This document shows, piece by piece, positions 24,709 through 33,595 of a stretch of 64,000 nt of DNA. The stretch spans positions 868,001-932,000 of the forward strand of contig OZ247498.1 of assembly GCA_965233675.1 (NCBI GenBank). The letters run 5' to 3'. The notes under the pieces are model-generated. The model made no database searches. It was not told the origin of the DNA and saw nothing but the letters and a program-made list of their open reading frames with translations. This DNA comes from SZUA-309 sp965233675. GTDB lineage: Bacteria > Pseudomonadota > Gammaproteobacteria > Pseudomonadales > Azotimanducaceae. A program made the translations under genes and the position numbers. How positions within the stretch are numbered: the stretch's first letter is position 1; every line of letters begins with the position of its first letter.

Positions 24709-25708
24709 CGCCCCAGCCCCGCCAGTCACACAGCATGAGGAATATGAACAGCCCCCAGGCAATTCCCATCGGCCAGAAGTAGAGTACGGCGATGGGGCGA
24801 TAGGTTTCCGCTTCCTGCTCGATCGGCTCCATCTCGTCGATGATGTCGTAGATTTCCACCAGCTTGGCCGTGTTCTGGGCACGGAAGTAGCGGCCGCCGG
24901 TGGTGGTGGCGATGTCGGTGAGGGTGTCCTCGTCGAGTTCGGCGGACGGGTTCACCACCCGGGCCCCGAATACCCCGCCAAGCAGGCTCGGCAACCGCAT
25001 CTCATCGGCCCCGACGCCGATGGTATAGATCCGGATGTCGTCCTGAGCGGCGAGTTCCGCAGCTTTGACCGGCGCCACCTCGCCCACATTGTTCGCGCCA
25101 TCCGTGAGCAGGACGAGTACCCGATCTCCTTCGGGACGCTGCCGGAGTCGCTTCACTGCAAGTCCGATGGCATCTCCGATGGCCGTCTTGCCGCCGGCGA
25201 TGCCCACCGGCGCTTCGATGAGCAGCCGATTCACCGTTTCCAGGTCGAATGTCAGCGGCGCCTGCAGATAGGCGTTGGTGCCGAACAGAATGAGGCCGAC
25301 CCGATCGCCCTGGCGGGCATCCACAAACTGACTGACCACGTTCTTGACCACAGTGAGTCGGTTGACCAGCTGTCCGCCGAGCTGCAGATCCTCCGTGCCC
25401 ATGCTGCCGGAAATATCCACCGCCAGCATGAGGTCGCGACCGGAAGTGGGCAGGGTGACGGGCTCGCCCGTCCATTGCGGCCGCGCCATGGCGACAACCA
25501 GCGCCAGCCAGATCATCCAGAGCAGGAGTGCGCGCCAGGGAATGCGCTGGCCTTCCCGGCCGGTCTGGGTGAGTTCGTCGTACTTGAATGTCGATAGGTC
25601 CGGCACCGTCAGGGCTGCCTGCGCCCGTTCCACAGGCGCGACGAACAACCGGACGAGCAGAGGCAGGGGTGTCAGCGCAAACATCCAGGGCCAGACCCAC
25701 TCGATCAT
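24701..25708 (-). CDS. batA: BatA: VWA-domain membrane protein
   Basis: 335 residues. Membrane segments at the N-terminus (VWPWMFALTPLPLLVRLFV and about 57-77) and C-terminus flank a VWA domain with the full MIDAS: DISGSM (about 95-100), Thr in GKTAIGD and Asp in LLTDGANN. Bat proteins are implicated in envelope stress and aerotolerance; the molecular role is unknown. It overlaps the DUF4381 gene (4 nt) and the batB/C gene (8 nt), so one transcript is likely. Confidence 0.9.
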   Translation of the reverse strand: MIEWVWPWMFALTPLPLLVRLFVAPVERAQAALTVPDLSTFKYDELTQTGREGQRIPWRALLLWMIWLALVVAMARPQWTGEPVTLPTSGRDLMLAVDISGSMGTEDLQLGGQLVNRLTVVKNVVSQFVDARQGDRVGLILFGTNAYLQAPLTFDLETVNRLLIEAPVGIAGGKTAIGDAIGLAVKRLRQRPEGDRVLVLLTDGANNVGEVAPVKAAELAAQDDIRIYTIGVGADEMRLPSLLGGVFGARVVNPSAELDEDTLTDIATTTGGRYFRAQNTAKLVEIYDIIDEMEPIEQEAETYRPIAVLYFWPMGIAWGLFIFLMLCDWRGWGGD

Positions 25709-26181
25709 GGTCGGGCATTCCTGAACAGTTTGCTCACCAGTGGGTGCAGGGTCGCGGGATCCGCATCCGGCGTGGGCTGGAAGCGCTGATTTCCGAGCTG
25801 CCTGCCCGGTCCCTGAGTGAAGGCATTGTCGCCGCTCCGGGCATCGAGATAGGCCAGCCAGTTCTCATCATTGGCGCTGCGCGCCCGATCGTCGCCCACG
25901 CCGTGCACATAGAGGCGTTTCAGCAATTCGTTGGTCTGCTGTAGATAAGCCGGTCCGTCGATCTCGCCCCGGCTGAAGGCGCTGTAGACCTCGTCGTAGT
26001 AGCCGCGGGCAAGTTTGAGCGGTCGGCGGCGTCGATAGGCGGCGCGCAACCGGCCGGCGGCCCAGATGATCAGGCCGATGACGATCAGTGCCAGCACCCA
26101 CCAGCCGGGTGCAGGTGGCCACCAGGTCGGCTCCACCGGCAGGTGTATGTCTTTGAGCTGCTGGAGGAGATCGGGCTGCAT
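25705..26181 (-). CDS. DUF4381 membrane protein of the Bat operon
   Basis: 158 residues from ATG 26181, which overlaps the DUF58 stop by one base (TGATG); a GTG at 26190 is an alternative. A single membrane segment (GWWVLALIVIGLIIWAAGRL, about 25-45) follows a Trp/Pro-rich start (IHLPVEPTWWPPAPGWWV), the DUF4381 signature. The C-terminal half is a cytosolic helical domain. It is a consistent component between the DUF58 and BatA genes in proteobacterial Bat clusters. Confidence 0.85.
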   Translation of the reverse strand: MQPDLLQQLKDIHLPVEPTWWPPAPGWWVLALIVIGLIIWAAGRLRAAYRRRRPLKLARGYYDEVYSAFSRGEIDGPAYLQQTNELLKRLYVHGVGDDRARSANDENWLAYLDARSGDNAFTQGPGRQLGNQRFQPTPDADPATLHPLVSKLFRNARP

Positions 26182-27128
26182 CAGGTCCACCCCGGCAGGC
26201 GGGTGAAGGGCAGGTGGGTTGGCACTGTCCGGTAGTCCACGAGCGTCTGCCGGCAGATGTCCGCCAGGCGTTCTTCGGTGCGCTGAAAGCGGTCGTGATA
26301 ATGGGTTCTCAAGCGCTCGTTGCCGGTGTGAAACTGCAGCCGGGCATCACCGTCGGTCACCGTATAACTGTCCGACGGCGGCAGCTGTTCCTCGAGCGGA
26401 TCGAAGACCCGGATCGCCACCACCTCATTGTGTCGGGACAGACTGCGGAAGGCGTCCCGCCAGTGGTCGCTGCTCGTCATGTGCGGCTGGAAATCACTGA
26501 TGAAATAGATGCGGTAGTTGCTGTGCGCGAGGCGAAGGATCTGTGACAGCGCGTCAGCAAAGTGTGCGCCGTCCGGATGAGCAGCACCCCGCTTCAGCGA
26601 ATGATTCAGGCGGCTGAGATCATTCAGGAAACGGGCGACCGATTTCACGCTGCGATAGGGCTTGTGCACCGCGTATCCCTCATTGCCGATCACCATGCCG
26701 CCGATGCGGTCGCTGTGATTGAGCGCCTGCCAGGCGCCCAGTCCGGCGAGCTCGGCGGCGGCCACCGACTTCAGTCTGACCTGGGAGCCGAAAAACATGC
26801 TCTGAGTCTGATCGACCACGATCAGGGTGCGGCGTTCCCGTTCTTCGCGAAAAACCTTCGTATGAGGCTTGTTCTTCCGGGCGGTGACCCGCCAGTCGAT
26901 GGTGCGTACATCGTCTCCCGGCTGATATGCACGAACTTCGGAAAAATCGATCCCCCGGCCTCTGAGTTTGGAGAGTCGATTGCCAGCCTGGCTGCCCATC
27001 ACACGAGCGGTATGAGGCGGCGCAGGAAGACGTCGGTAGCGCAGCCGGAGCAGGTCGCTCAACTCCACATAGGCGCCTCTGAGGATCGGTTCGACGATCG
27101 AATCGGTGCTGCCGGTCTGTGTCTGCAC
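26181..27128 (-). CDS. DUF58 (VWA-like) protein
   Basis: 315 residues from GTG. The DUF58 hallmark is at about residues 58-95: GRGIDFSEVRAYQPGDDVRTIDWRVTAR, then TKVFREERERRTLIVVDQTQSM, a VWA MIDAS-like motif (DQTQS). The family is almost always beside a MoxR ATPase, as here, and is believed to be remodelled by it. Cytosolic. Confidence 0.92.
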   Translation of the reverse strand: MQTQTGSTDSIVEPILRGAYVELSDLLRLRYRRLPAPPHTARVMGSQAGNRLSKLRGRGIDFSEVRAYQPGDDVRTIDWRVTARKNKPHTKVFREERERRTLIVVDQTQSMFFGSQVRLKSVAAAELAGLGAWQALNHSDRIGGMVIGNEGYAVHKPYRSVKSVARFLNDLSRLNHSLKRGAAHPDGAHFADALSQILRLAHSNYRIYFISDFQPHMTSSDHWRDAFRSLSRHNEVVAIRVFDPLEEQLPPSDSYTVTDGDARLQFHTGNERLRTHYHDRFQRTEERLADICRQTLVDYRTVPTHLPFTRLPGWT

Positions 27129-27133
27129 GCCTG

Positions 27134-28105
27134 TCAGGGTACGGGCACCTGATCGATAAGGATGTCGATCACATCGTCCGTGGTCACACCCTGGGCTTCG
27201 GCGTCGAAGGACAGGATCAGCCGGTGACGGAACACGTCATGGGCGATGGCCTGCACATCTTCCGGGGTTACGAAGTCGCGATTGTCCAGCCAGGCGATCG
27301 TTCGCGCGCACTGATCGAGGGCAATCGTACCCCGTGGGCTCGCACCAAACTCGAGCCATTTGGAGAGCTCGCCGCGGGCCTCCCGGGAGGCCATCGTCAG
27401 GGCGACGATATAGCGTTCGATGGGTTCGGCCATGTACATGTTCAGAATCGACTGACGGGCCGCGAAAATGTCTTCCTCGGTGAGCCGGTAAGGTGCCTTG
27501 GCGTCTGTCGTGCGCTCCGTTGTCTCGGCCCGAACCAGATGCAGGATCTCCGACTCCGCCGCTTCGTCCGGGTAGGAGACGTGCACGTGCATGAGAAAGC
27601 GGTCGAGTTGCGCTTCCGGCAGTGGATAGGTGCCTTCCTGTTCGATGGGGTTCTGGGTGGCCATCACCAGAAACAGTTCCGGCAGTTTGAAGGTCTGTCG
27701 ACCGACACTCACCTGGTGTTCGGCCATGGCTTCGAGCAGCGCCGACTGCACTTTGGCAGGGGCCCGGTTTACTTCATCCGCCAGCAGCAGGTTGTGGAAC
27801 ACCGGCCCCGGCTGGAATTTGAAAGAGCCGTCTTCCGGGCGGTAGATCTCGGTCCCCGTCACGTCTGACGGCAACAGATCCGGGGTGAACTGGATGCGAT
27901 GAAAGTCGCCATCCACAGCGCTCGCAAGTTCCTTGATGGCACGGGTCTTCGCCAGACCGGGGGCGCCCTCCACCAGCAGGTGGCCGCCGCAGAGCAGGGC
28001 AGTCATCAACCGTTCGAGCAGCACGTGCTGACCGATAATGCGTTTGGAAAGCCACTGAGTGACCGCGCTGACGCGTTCCTGCTGGACCGTTTCTACTGCT
28101 TCCAT
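27134..28105 (-). CDS. MoxR-family AAA+ ATPase
   Basis: 323 residues from ATG 28105 (the longer ORF to 28291 lacks coding-like composition). Walker A is VEGAPGLAKTRAI (about residue 49), Walker B LLLADEVNRAPAKVQ, sensor 1 MATQNPIEQEG. The MoxR insertion and lid are present. It is the first gene of the Bat operon and probably acts as a chaperone for the VWA proteins. Its 272-bp upstream gap to amtB holds no ORF. An ACTATA (TATAGT on the minus strand) at 28137-28142 is a possible -10. Confidence 0.93.
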   Translation of the reverse strand: MEAVETVQQERVSAVTQWLSKRIIGQHVLLERLMTALLCGGHLLVEGAPGLAKTRAIKELASAVDGDFHRIQFTPDLLPSDVTGTEIYRPEDGSFKFQPGPVFHNLLLADEVNRAPAKVQSALLEAMAEHQVSVGRQTFKLPELFLVMATQNPIEQEGTYPLPEAQLDRFLMHVHVSYPDEAAESEILHLVRAETTERTTDAKAPYRLTEEDIFAARQSILNMYMAEPIERYIVALTMASREARGELSKWLEFGASPRGTIALDQCARTIAWLDNRDFVTPEDVQAIAHDVFRHRLILSFDAEAQGVTTDDVIDILIDQVPVP

Positions 28106-28377
28106 TTCAGATTCGCACTTGCCTGTCAGCGGCGCACTATACTCTATTGGTTCTGTTCCTGCCCAAGCGGGCCAGGACCCCAGCGGCGGAGGGTTTCCGG
28201 GGGAGTGAAAGTCACCGGGCAGACGCCTGCACGCACCAAAGTTGTGCAAAATGCGGGCCGAGTGACAGGTCCATGCACCGATCTCTTCCATGGTTCAGGC
28301 ATCTTAAGTAACCTTCCGATGGAACCTTTCATGGTTCCGAAAATTATAACGAGACGTTCTGTCCGAGGGGAGTTCCT

Positions 28378-29592
28378 ATGCTTGATGGCGCGAATACCGC
28401 GTGGATTCTCACATCCACCGCGCTCGTACTGTTCATGACCATTCCAGGCCTGTCGTTGTTCTACGGCGGACTCGTGCGCGGCAAGAATGTGCTCAGCGTG
28501 CTGATGCAGTGTTTCGTGCTTACCTGTCTCATGTCCCTGCTCTGGGTTCTGGTCGGCTACAGCCTGGCGTTCGATGATCAGGGTTACGGCGTGATTGGTG
28601 GCCTGTCCAAGGTGTTCATGAACGGGGTCGGGGAAGGGGCGTTGTCCGGGGATATTCCCGAGATCGCATTCGCGCTGTTTCAGATGACCTTCGCGATCAT
28701 AACGCCGGCGCTCATCGTCGGTGGTTTTGCCGAGCGGATGAGGTTTTCCGCGGTGCTGATTTTCTCCGCCCTCTGGATGATTCTGGTGTATGCGCCGGTT
28801 TGCCACTGGGTCTGGGGAGGCGGCTGGCTGGGCCAACTGGGTCTGATGGACTTTGCCGGCGGTACGGTCGTGCACGTGACAGCAGGCACGGCGGCCATTG
28901 TTGCCGCTCTGGTGCTCGGTAATCGGCGTGGATTTCCGGAGCAGGCCATGATGCCCCATAACATGTCGCTGACCATTGCCGGTGCAGGCATGCTCTGGGT
29001 GGGCTGGTTCGGGTTCAACGGTGGCTCCGCACTGGCCGCCAACGGTGATGCCGCCATGGCCATGTTTGTTACCCACACGTCGGCTGCTGCCGGTGCGTTC
29101 ACCTGGATGATGTGTGAGTGGATCCGTTTCGAAAAGCCCAGCGCTCTCGGCGCGGTGACCGGCATGGTGGCGGGCCTCGGCACCATCACACCCGCCTCCG
29201 GTTTCGTCGGCCCGGGTGGCGCCCTGGTGATCGGTATCCTGGCCGGCCTGGTCTGTTTCATGGCGACCAACTACCTGAAGCGGACCCTGAAGATCGACGA
29301 CTCTCTGGACGTGTTTCCCGTCCACGGCGTGGGCGGCATTCTCGGCACGCTGCTGACCGCCGTATTCGCCAGCAACGCCCTCGGTGTGTTTGCCGGACAG
29401 GAAGACATCAGCATCGGCAGCCAGCTTGGCGTGCAGGCTCTGGGCGTCATCGTCACTCTGGTTTATACCGCCATCGTCAGCTACGTGCTGTTGAAAGTTA
29501 CCGATGCTCTGGTGGGTAACCGCGTTGAAGAAGAAGAAGAGGTGGAAGGCCTGGATATCACCCAGCACAATGAGCGGGGCTACGACCTGTAA
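28378..29592 (+). CDS. amtB: Ammonium transporter AmtB
   Basis: 404 residues with eleven membrane segments. Landmarks include the Phe gate region (GNRRG and FAGGTVVHVTAG carrying the first pore His) and DVFPVHGVGGILGTLL carrying the second pore His. RBS AGGGGAG is well placed. No cleavable signal peptide is evident. No glnK gene is adjacent, although amtB is usually preceded by one. The upstream region has a GGAACC-tttcat-GGTTCC inverted repeat at 28321-28338 and an ATTATAAC -10-like element, but no clear sigma-54 site. Confidence 0.95.
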   Translation: MLDGANTAWILTSTALVLFMTIPGLSLFYGGLVRGKNVLSVLMQCFVLTCLMSLLWVLVGYSLAFDDQGYGVIGGLSKVFMNGVGEGALSGDIPEIAFALFQMTFAIITPALIVGGFAERMRFSAVLIFSALWMILVYAPVCHWVWGGGWLGQLGLMDFAGGTVVHVTAGTAAIVAALVLGNRRGFPEQAMMPHNMSLTIAGAGMLWVGWFGFNGGSALAANGDAAMAMFVTHTSAAAGAFTWMMCEWIRFEKPSALGAVTGMVAGLGTITPASGFVGPGGALVIGILAGLVCFMATNYLKRTLKIDDSLDVFPVHGVGGILGTLLTAVFASNALGVFAGQEDISIGSQLGVQALGVIVTLVYTAIVSYVLLKVTDALVGNRVEEEEEVEGLDITQHNERGYDL

Positions 29593-29666
29593 GCCCGGTT
29601 CTGTTGCCGGTCTGGAAGGCCGGTCAATCAGGCCGGTCTGGAAGCGAACCGATACCTGAAAGTGCA

Positions 29667-29827
29667 GCAGTGGGTGTGTGCGGAAATTCGTTTTCAGCGC
29701 ACTCCCGCTCGGGCGCTCCGCGCCGGGCGCGCTCAGTTGCGGATGTTGCCTCGCTACGCGAGTCAAATCCGCGCCTTCGGCCTCGCTCTCACGTTTGTGA
29801 AAACGAATTTCCGCACACACCCACTGC
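29667..29827. repeat. Long-stem hairpin element, copy 1
   Basis: A perfect 29-bp inverted repeat (arms 29667-29695 and 29799-29827, outer end GCAG, inner end TTTTC) encloses a 103-nt core. The core matches that of copy 2 at 58272-58368 almost base for base (CTCCCGCTCGGGCGCTCCGC..., CTCGCTACGCGAGTCAAATC...). The arms differ in the middle 20 bases. The core folds into small hairpins (CTCGCTACGCGAG, GCCTTCGGC). It lies between the amtB stop and the ddl stop, with 299 bp of non-coding DNA. Confidence 0.93.
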
Positions 29828-29891
29828 GGGATACCGAAATCGATCACCCTTCCTGGCTTACCGCCTGGACAGACTCACTTCCAGTACGCAA

Positions 29892-30827
29892 CTAAGTCCG
29901 GGATAGAGCGCTCTTCACCAGGGCGTCCACCAGCTCTTCAAACGACAATCCGATCGCTGCCGCGCCATCCGGATAGAGGCTGGTGGGCGTCATCCCCGGC
30001 AGGGTGTTCACCTCCAGCAGAACGATTTCATCATCGTCGGTGACGATGAAGTCCGCTCGCGAAAGGTCCCGCAGGCCCAGCGCCTTGTGGGCCGTCATCG
30101 CGATGGACTGCAGCTGGGCCGTGAGTGCGTCGCTCATCGGCGCCGGGATCACGTGTTCACTGCCGCCGGCCGCGTACCGGTTCTTGAAGTCATACCACTC
30201 ATCCGTTGCCGTTCGGATCTCGATGACGGGGAATGGTTTCAGCGGCTGGCCGTGCAGATCAAGCACACCAACGGTGATTTCCCGCCCGAGCACGTAGGGT
30301 TCCACCAGAACGCCGTCGCCGAGTGCGAGTGCGGCCTTCATGCCCTCCTTGAGATCGCCTCCGTTCGCGATGGGGGTGACGCCGATCGCGGAACCCTGAC
30401 TCAATGGTTTGATCACCACCCGGTCACCAAAGGTCTGCCGGATCTCTGTTTCCGCGTCATCCACGTCGGTATCAGCGGGGAACAGGAGATCTTCCGCAAT
30501 GGGCAGGCGGGCGCGTTTGAAGACCGACTTGGCGATCGCCTTGTCCATTGCAACCGCACTGCCGTGCACATCACTGCCCACGTATCTGTAGCCGAGAATT
30601 TCCAGATATCCCTGCACCGTGCCATCTTCGCCGGGCGGGCCATGCAGGGCAGGGAAGACCACGTCCGGGGCCAGAGTGCGCAGTCTGTCAGCGGCCTGAC
30701 CGTCCAGCTCCACCCGCTCGGTACGGTATCCGGCCCGGTCCAGGGCGGCGGCTACCTCTCCGGCGGAGGTTCTGGAAACTTCGGCTTCGGCGGAGGCTCC
30801 GCCCATGAGTACGGCAACGAAGGTCAT
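29892..30827 (-). CDS. ddl: D-alanine--D-alanine ligase
   Basis: 311 residues. ATP-grasp fold with the Ddl signatures FPALHGPPGEDGTVQGYLE (about residue 60) and EVNTLPGMTPTSLYP near the C-terminus, and KPLSQGSAIGV for ATP binding. The length fits DdlB (306). It makes the D-Ala-D-Ala peptidoglycan precursor in the cytosol. It is not in a mur cluster here; it overlaps the S9 peptidase gene by 4 nt. Confidence 0.93.
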   Translation of the reverse strand: MTFVAVLMGGASAEAEVSRTSAGEVAAALDRAGYRTERVELDGQAADRLRTLAPDVVFPALHGPPGEDGTVQGYLEILGYRYVGSDVHGSAVAMDKAIAKSVFKRARLPIAEDLLFPADTDVDDAETEIRQTFGDRVVIKPLSQGSAIGVTPIANGGDLKEGMKAALALGDGVLVEPYVLGREITVGVLDLHGQPLKPFPVIEIRTATDEWYDFKNRYAAGGSEHVIPAPMSDALTAQLQSIAMTAHKALGLRDLSRADFIVTDDDEIVLLEVNTLPGMTPTSLYPDGAAAIGLSFEELVDALVKSALSRT

Positions 30828-32800
30828 TTGCGGTCGAGGCTGTCCTGATTGTCTATGTCTAACTCCGGCAGGTCGTCTGCCGGTGTGATTGAGAATACCC
30901 GACAGAAGAAGGCGTATTCCGCTTCGATGGATCGGATGATGTTGCTGGCGTCACGAAATCCGTGGCCTTCTCCCGCAAATTCGAGGTAGGCCACCGGAAT
31001 GCCTTTGCTGCGCAGAGCGCTGGCCATGGCTTGAGATTGATTGGGAGGCACCACTTTGTCGTCGCTGCCCTGAAAGAAGATGACGGGGCAGTTGAAGGCA
31101 TCCAGGTGATTGATTGGCGACCGTTCAACGAGTGCGCCTTCGCTACCCAACAGGCCGTCCAGGTAGCGGGACTCGAACTTGTGGGTATCCCTGGCCAGAG
31201 CCGAGAGGTCGCCGATGCCATAGTGGCTGGCACCGGCTCTGAACGTCTGAGTGGTGGTCAGCGCGGCCAGGGTGGTATAGCCGCCTGCACTGCCGCCGCG
31301 GATGGCCACACGGTCGCCATCGACCTTTCCGGCACCGACAAGATATCGGACGCCATCCTCACAGTCCGTGACGTCCAGAATGCCCCACTGCCCGTTCAAT
31401 GCGGACCGGTAGTCGCGCCCGTAGCCGCTGCTGCCCCGATAGTTCACATCCAGCACCGCCCAGCCCCGGCTGGTGTAGTACTGGATCGCCAGACTCAATG
31501 AAGCGCTGGTCGCACCGGTCGGGCCGCCGTGACTCAGAACCAGCAGAGGTGGACGTTCTCCTTCCGGGCCCTGCCAGTCGCTGCTGGTGGGTTCGTAGAA
31601 GAAGCCATGAGCCTCGGCGCCATCCCGGGTCGGGAAGCTGAGCGGCGAGCCAACGGCGATATCGCCGGGATTGAATGCCGGGCCGCCCGCCGTGGCAATG
31701 GTGGCAGGCGCTCCGCCGGACAATGGCATCCGCTCGATGGCCGGCATCCGGTCCCGGAAGCTGGCGACATAACAGACTGCGCCATTGAGCCGCACAGGGC
31801 TGGCAAACGCCACTCTACTGGCGCCGGATTCCGTTAGGGGGGTGGCGAGTGTGGTTCGGGTGTTCACAAGAACGAGCTCTTCGCCGTCTGGCCCCTGCCG
31901 CCGGACGATCACGTGTTCAGCATCGATGAGCAGGAAGCTCCTGGCGTCGAACGCCCAGGCAGGTCCGGCGTAGTCGGCACCGTCTTCGAGCACGCAGTAG
32001 ATGCCGCTCGAGTCGTAGCGGTAGAGGTTCCAGAAGCCGTTCACATCGCTGATGAACAGCAGGGCTTCGTCGCTCTGCCAGACCGGTTGCTGCACCGATT
32101 CCCGGGCACCGCCGGCAATGCTGTGAATCTGAGTGGGATCACCGGCTGGATTCAGTTCGGCGAGTTCGAGGGTGGTGCCATCCCAGGGCATGTTCGGATG
32201 ATCCCAGGCGATGAAGGCGAGTCGCCCGTTGTCCGGTGACAGTCTGGGTGCGGCATAGAAGTCGTGCCCTTCGGTGAGCGTGGTGAGGTCACCGCTGGTC
32301 AGGTCGATCGCGCCGATGAAGTTTGTGGGTTCCCGATCCGGGTGGTGGTGCTCCACCACGCTGATGAGCCGGTTTCGATCTGCATCCAGGACGAAATCCG
32401 CAAATCGGATCTCCGGGCCTGAGTGGGTGATCCGGGTGACTTCGTCGTTGCCGCTGATCCGGTAAAGATTCTGATCCTCGAAGTTGACGAAGAAAACGGT
32501 GCCGTCGGACTCACTGACCGTACAGGCGCCGCCGCCGTATTCGTGCACGCGGCTGCGAACGTTGAACGGGGGCGGGGTGAGTTCACGGGACGCGACACTT
32601 ATTCCATCGCGCTCGTCGCGGACATCAGCGCGGACATCGGCGCGGAGCAGGACGGTCCGGCCGCCTTCTTCCGGGCGGCTTTCCAGCCAGTAGAGGTGCG
32701 TGCCGTCTGTTTTGAGACTGGTCAGTCCGACCACCCCTGCGATCAGGGTCTGGGCGCTGACCGCGGATGGCCAGCTGCCATAGGGTGCGGGCAGGGTCAT
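30824..32800 (-). CDS. S9 (prolyl oligopeptidase-type) serine peptidase
   Basis: 658 residues. An N-terminal beta-propeller (about 1-400) precedes the alpha/beta-hydrolase domain. The catalytic triad is visible: Ser in RGGSAGGYTT, Asp in GSDDKVVPP and His in GEGHGFRD. HGGPTGAT forms the oxyanion region. No signal peptide is obvious, so it is probably cytosolic. A short in-frame duplication (RADVRADVRDERD) lies at about residue 55. It cleaves short peptides or dipeptides from the N-terminus; the specificity is not determinable. Confidence 0.9.
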   Translation of the reverse strand: MTLPAPYGSWPSAVSAQTLIAGVVGLTSLKTDGTHLYWLESRPEEGGRTVLLRADVRADVRDERDGISVASRELTPPPFNVRSRVHEYGGGACTVSESDGTVFFVNFEDQNLYRISGNDEVTRITHSGPEIRFADFVLDADRNRLISVVEHHHPDREPTNFIGAIDLTSGDLTTLTEGHDFYAAPRLSPDNGRLAFIAWDHPNMPWDGTTLELAELNPAGDPTQIHSIAGGARESVQQPVWQSDEALLFISDVNGFWNLYRYDSSGIYCVLEDGADYAGPAWAFDARSFLLIDAEHVIVRRQGPDGEELVLVNTRTTLATPLTESGASRVAFASPVRLNGAVCYVASFRDRMPAIERMPLSGGAPATIATAGGPAFNPGDIAVGSPLSFPTRDGAEAHGFFYEPTSSDWQGPEGERPPLLVLSHGGPTGATSASLSLAIQYYTSRGWAVLDVNYRGSSGYGRDYRSALNGQWGILDVTDCEDGVRYLVGAGKVDGDRVAIRGGSAGGYTTLAALTTTQTFRAGASHYGIGDLSALARDTHKFESRYLDGLLGSEGALVERSPINHLDAFNCPVIFFQGSDDKVVPPNQSQAMASALRSKGIPVAYLEFAGEGHGFRDASNIIRSIEAEYAFFCRVFSITPADDLPELDIDNQDSLDRK

Positions 32801-33342
32801 GGCCGGAGGGACGCTCTGTTGTGAACGCTCGTCCAGCGTTCATGGTCGCGCCACTTGCCGTCGATATAGAGAAAGTCCGGCGACATGCCCTCCCGTTCGA
32901 AGCCGCACTGTTGCACCAGCGCAATGGAACGATGATTTTCCGGCTGAATGTTGGCTTCCAGTCTGTGCAGACCGAGGCTGAAGAAGGCGTAGTTTTTCAC
33001 CAGTTCGAGCCCTTCGCGCATCAGGCCCTGACCGGCGAACGGTGCGCCGGCGTAGTAGCCGAGGGAAGCGGATAGAAATGAGCCGCGAACGATGTTGTTG
33101 ATATTGATCACCCCGGCGATCGCGTCCTCCGCCCGGGTGCAGACCAGAAGACCTTCGTGATCATCCCGGCGGGTGCGATTCAGGTAGCCGGAGAACGTGG
33201 CTTCCGTCAGCGGGGGCGATATCCAGGGGTGGTGCAGATGCTGGCTGGCGCGCATGAGCTTGAGGAATTCCTGGCGGTCTTCGCCATTGACGGCGCGCAG
33301 ATAGACCCGGCCGGGTGCCGGCATGATTTTAGGTTCAGTCAT
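32797..33342 (-). CDS. GNAT acetyltransferase (RimJ/RimL-like)
   Basis: 181 residues. GNAT fold with the acetyl-CoA motif GYYAGAPFAGQGLMREGL (about 94-111) and HRLEANIQPENHRSIALVQQCGF, the hallmark of the RimJ/RimL branch. It may modify a ribosomal protein or a small molecule. It overlaps the S9 peptidase start by 4 nt and the next small gene by 8 nt. Confidence 0.85.
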   Translation of the reverse strand: MTEPKIMPAPGRVYLRAVNGEDRQEFLKLMRASQHLHHPWISPPLTEATFSGYLNRTRRDDHEGLLVCTRAEDAIAGVININNIVRGSFLSASLGYYAGAPFAGQGLMREGLELVKNYAFFSLGLHRLEANIQPENHRSIALVQQCGFEREGMSPDFLYIDGKWRDHERWTSVHNRASLRP

Positions 33343-33595
33343 CTGCGGTCCCGGTCGGTGCAGGTGAAGAGTTGCCGCCGTTCTGCATCTCGGTCTCCAG
33401 AACGAAAATTTCCCAGAGCGACGGCGGGATCATGGCGAGGCCAAGCACCAGCAGATGCAGGGCATGGGGGCGGTAGCCGTTGTCTACAAACCAGATGCCT
33501 TCGAAGGAGAAACCGATCGCCCGCCACATCATCAGCCCGGCGGTAGTCAGGGCGAAGCCAATCATCAGCAGCAGGAACCGGGTCAGATATTTCAT
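33335..33595 (-). CDS. Small membrane protein, two TM segments
   Basis: 86 residues. Two hydrophobic segments (RFLLLMIGFALTTAGLMMW and LLVLGLAMIPPSLWEIFVL) flank a short loop, with a polar tail. It overlaps both neighbours, so translation is probably coupled. No family is recognised. Confidence 0.65.
   Translation of the reverse strand: MKYLTRFLLLMIGFALTTAGLMMWRAIGFSFEGIWFVDNGYRPHALHLLVLGLAMIPPSLWEIFVLETEMQNGGNSSPAPTGTADD

Noticed and set aside
28321..28350. Sigma-54 or clear sigma-70 promoter for amtB
   Set aside because: No GG-N10-GC element is found, and the TATAAC has no acceptable -35 at the right distance.
29604..29906. Protein of about 100 aa reading through hairpin element copy 1, and a minus-strand frame sharing a KRESEAEGADLTRVARQ string with copy 2
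   Set aside because: The similarity comes from the shared core DNA; frames have no ribosome site, differ outside the core and would encode a palindrome.
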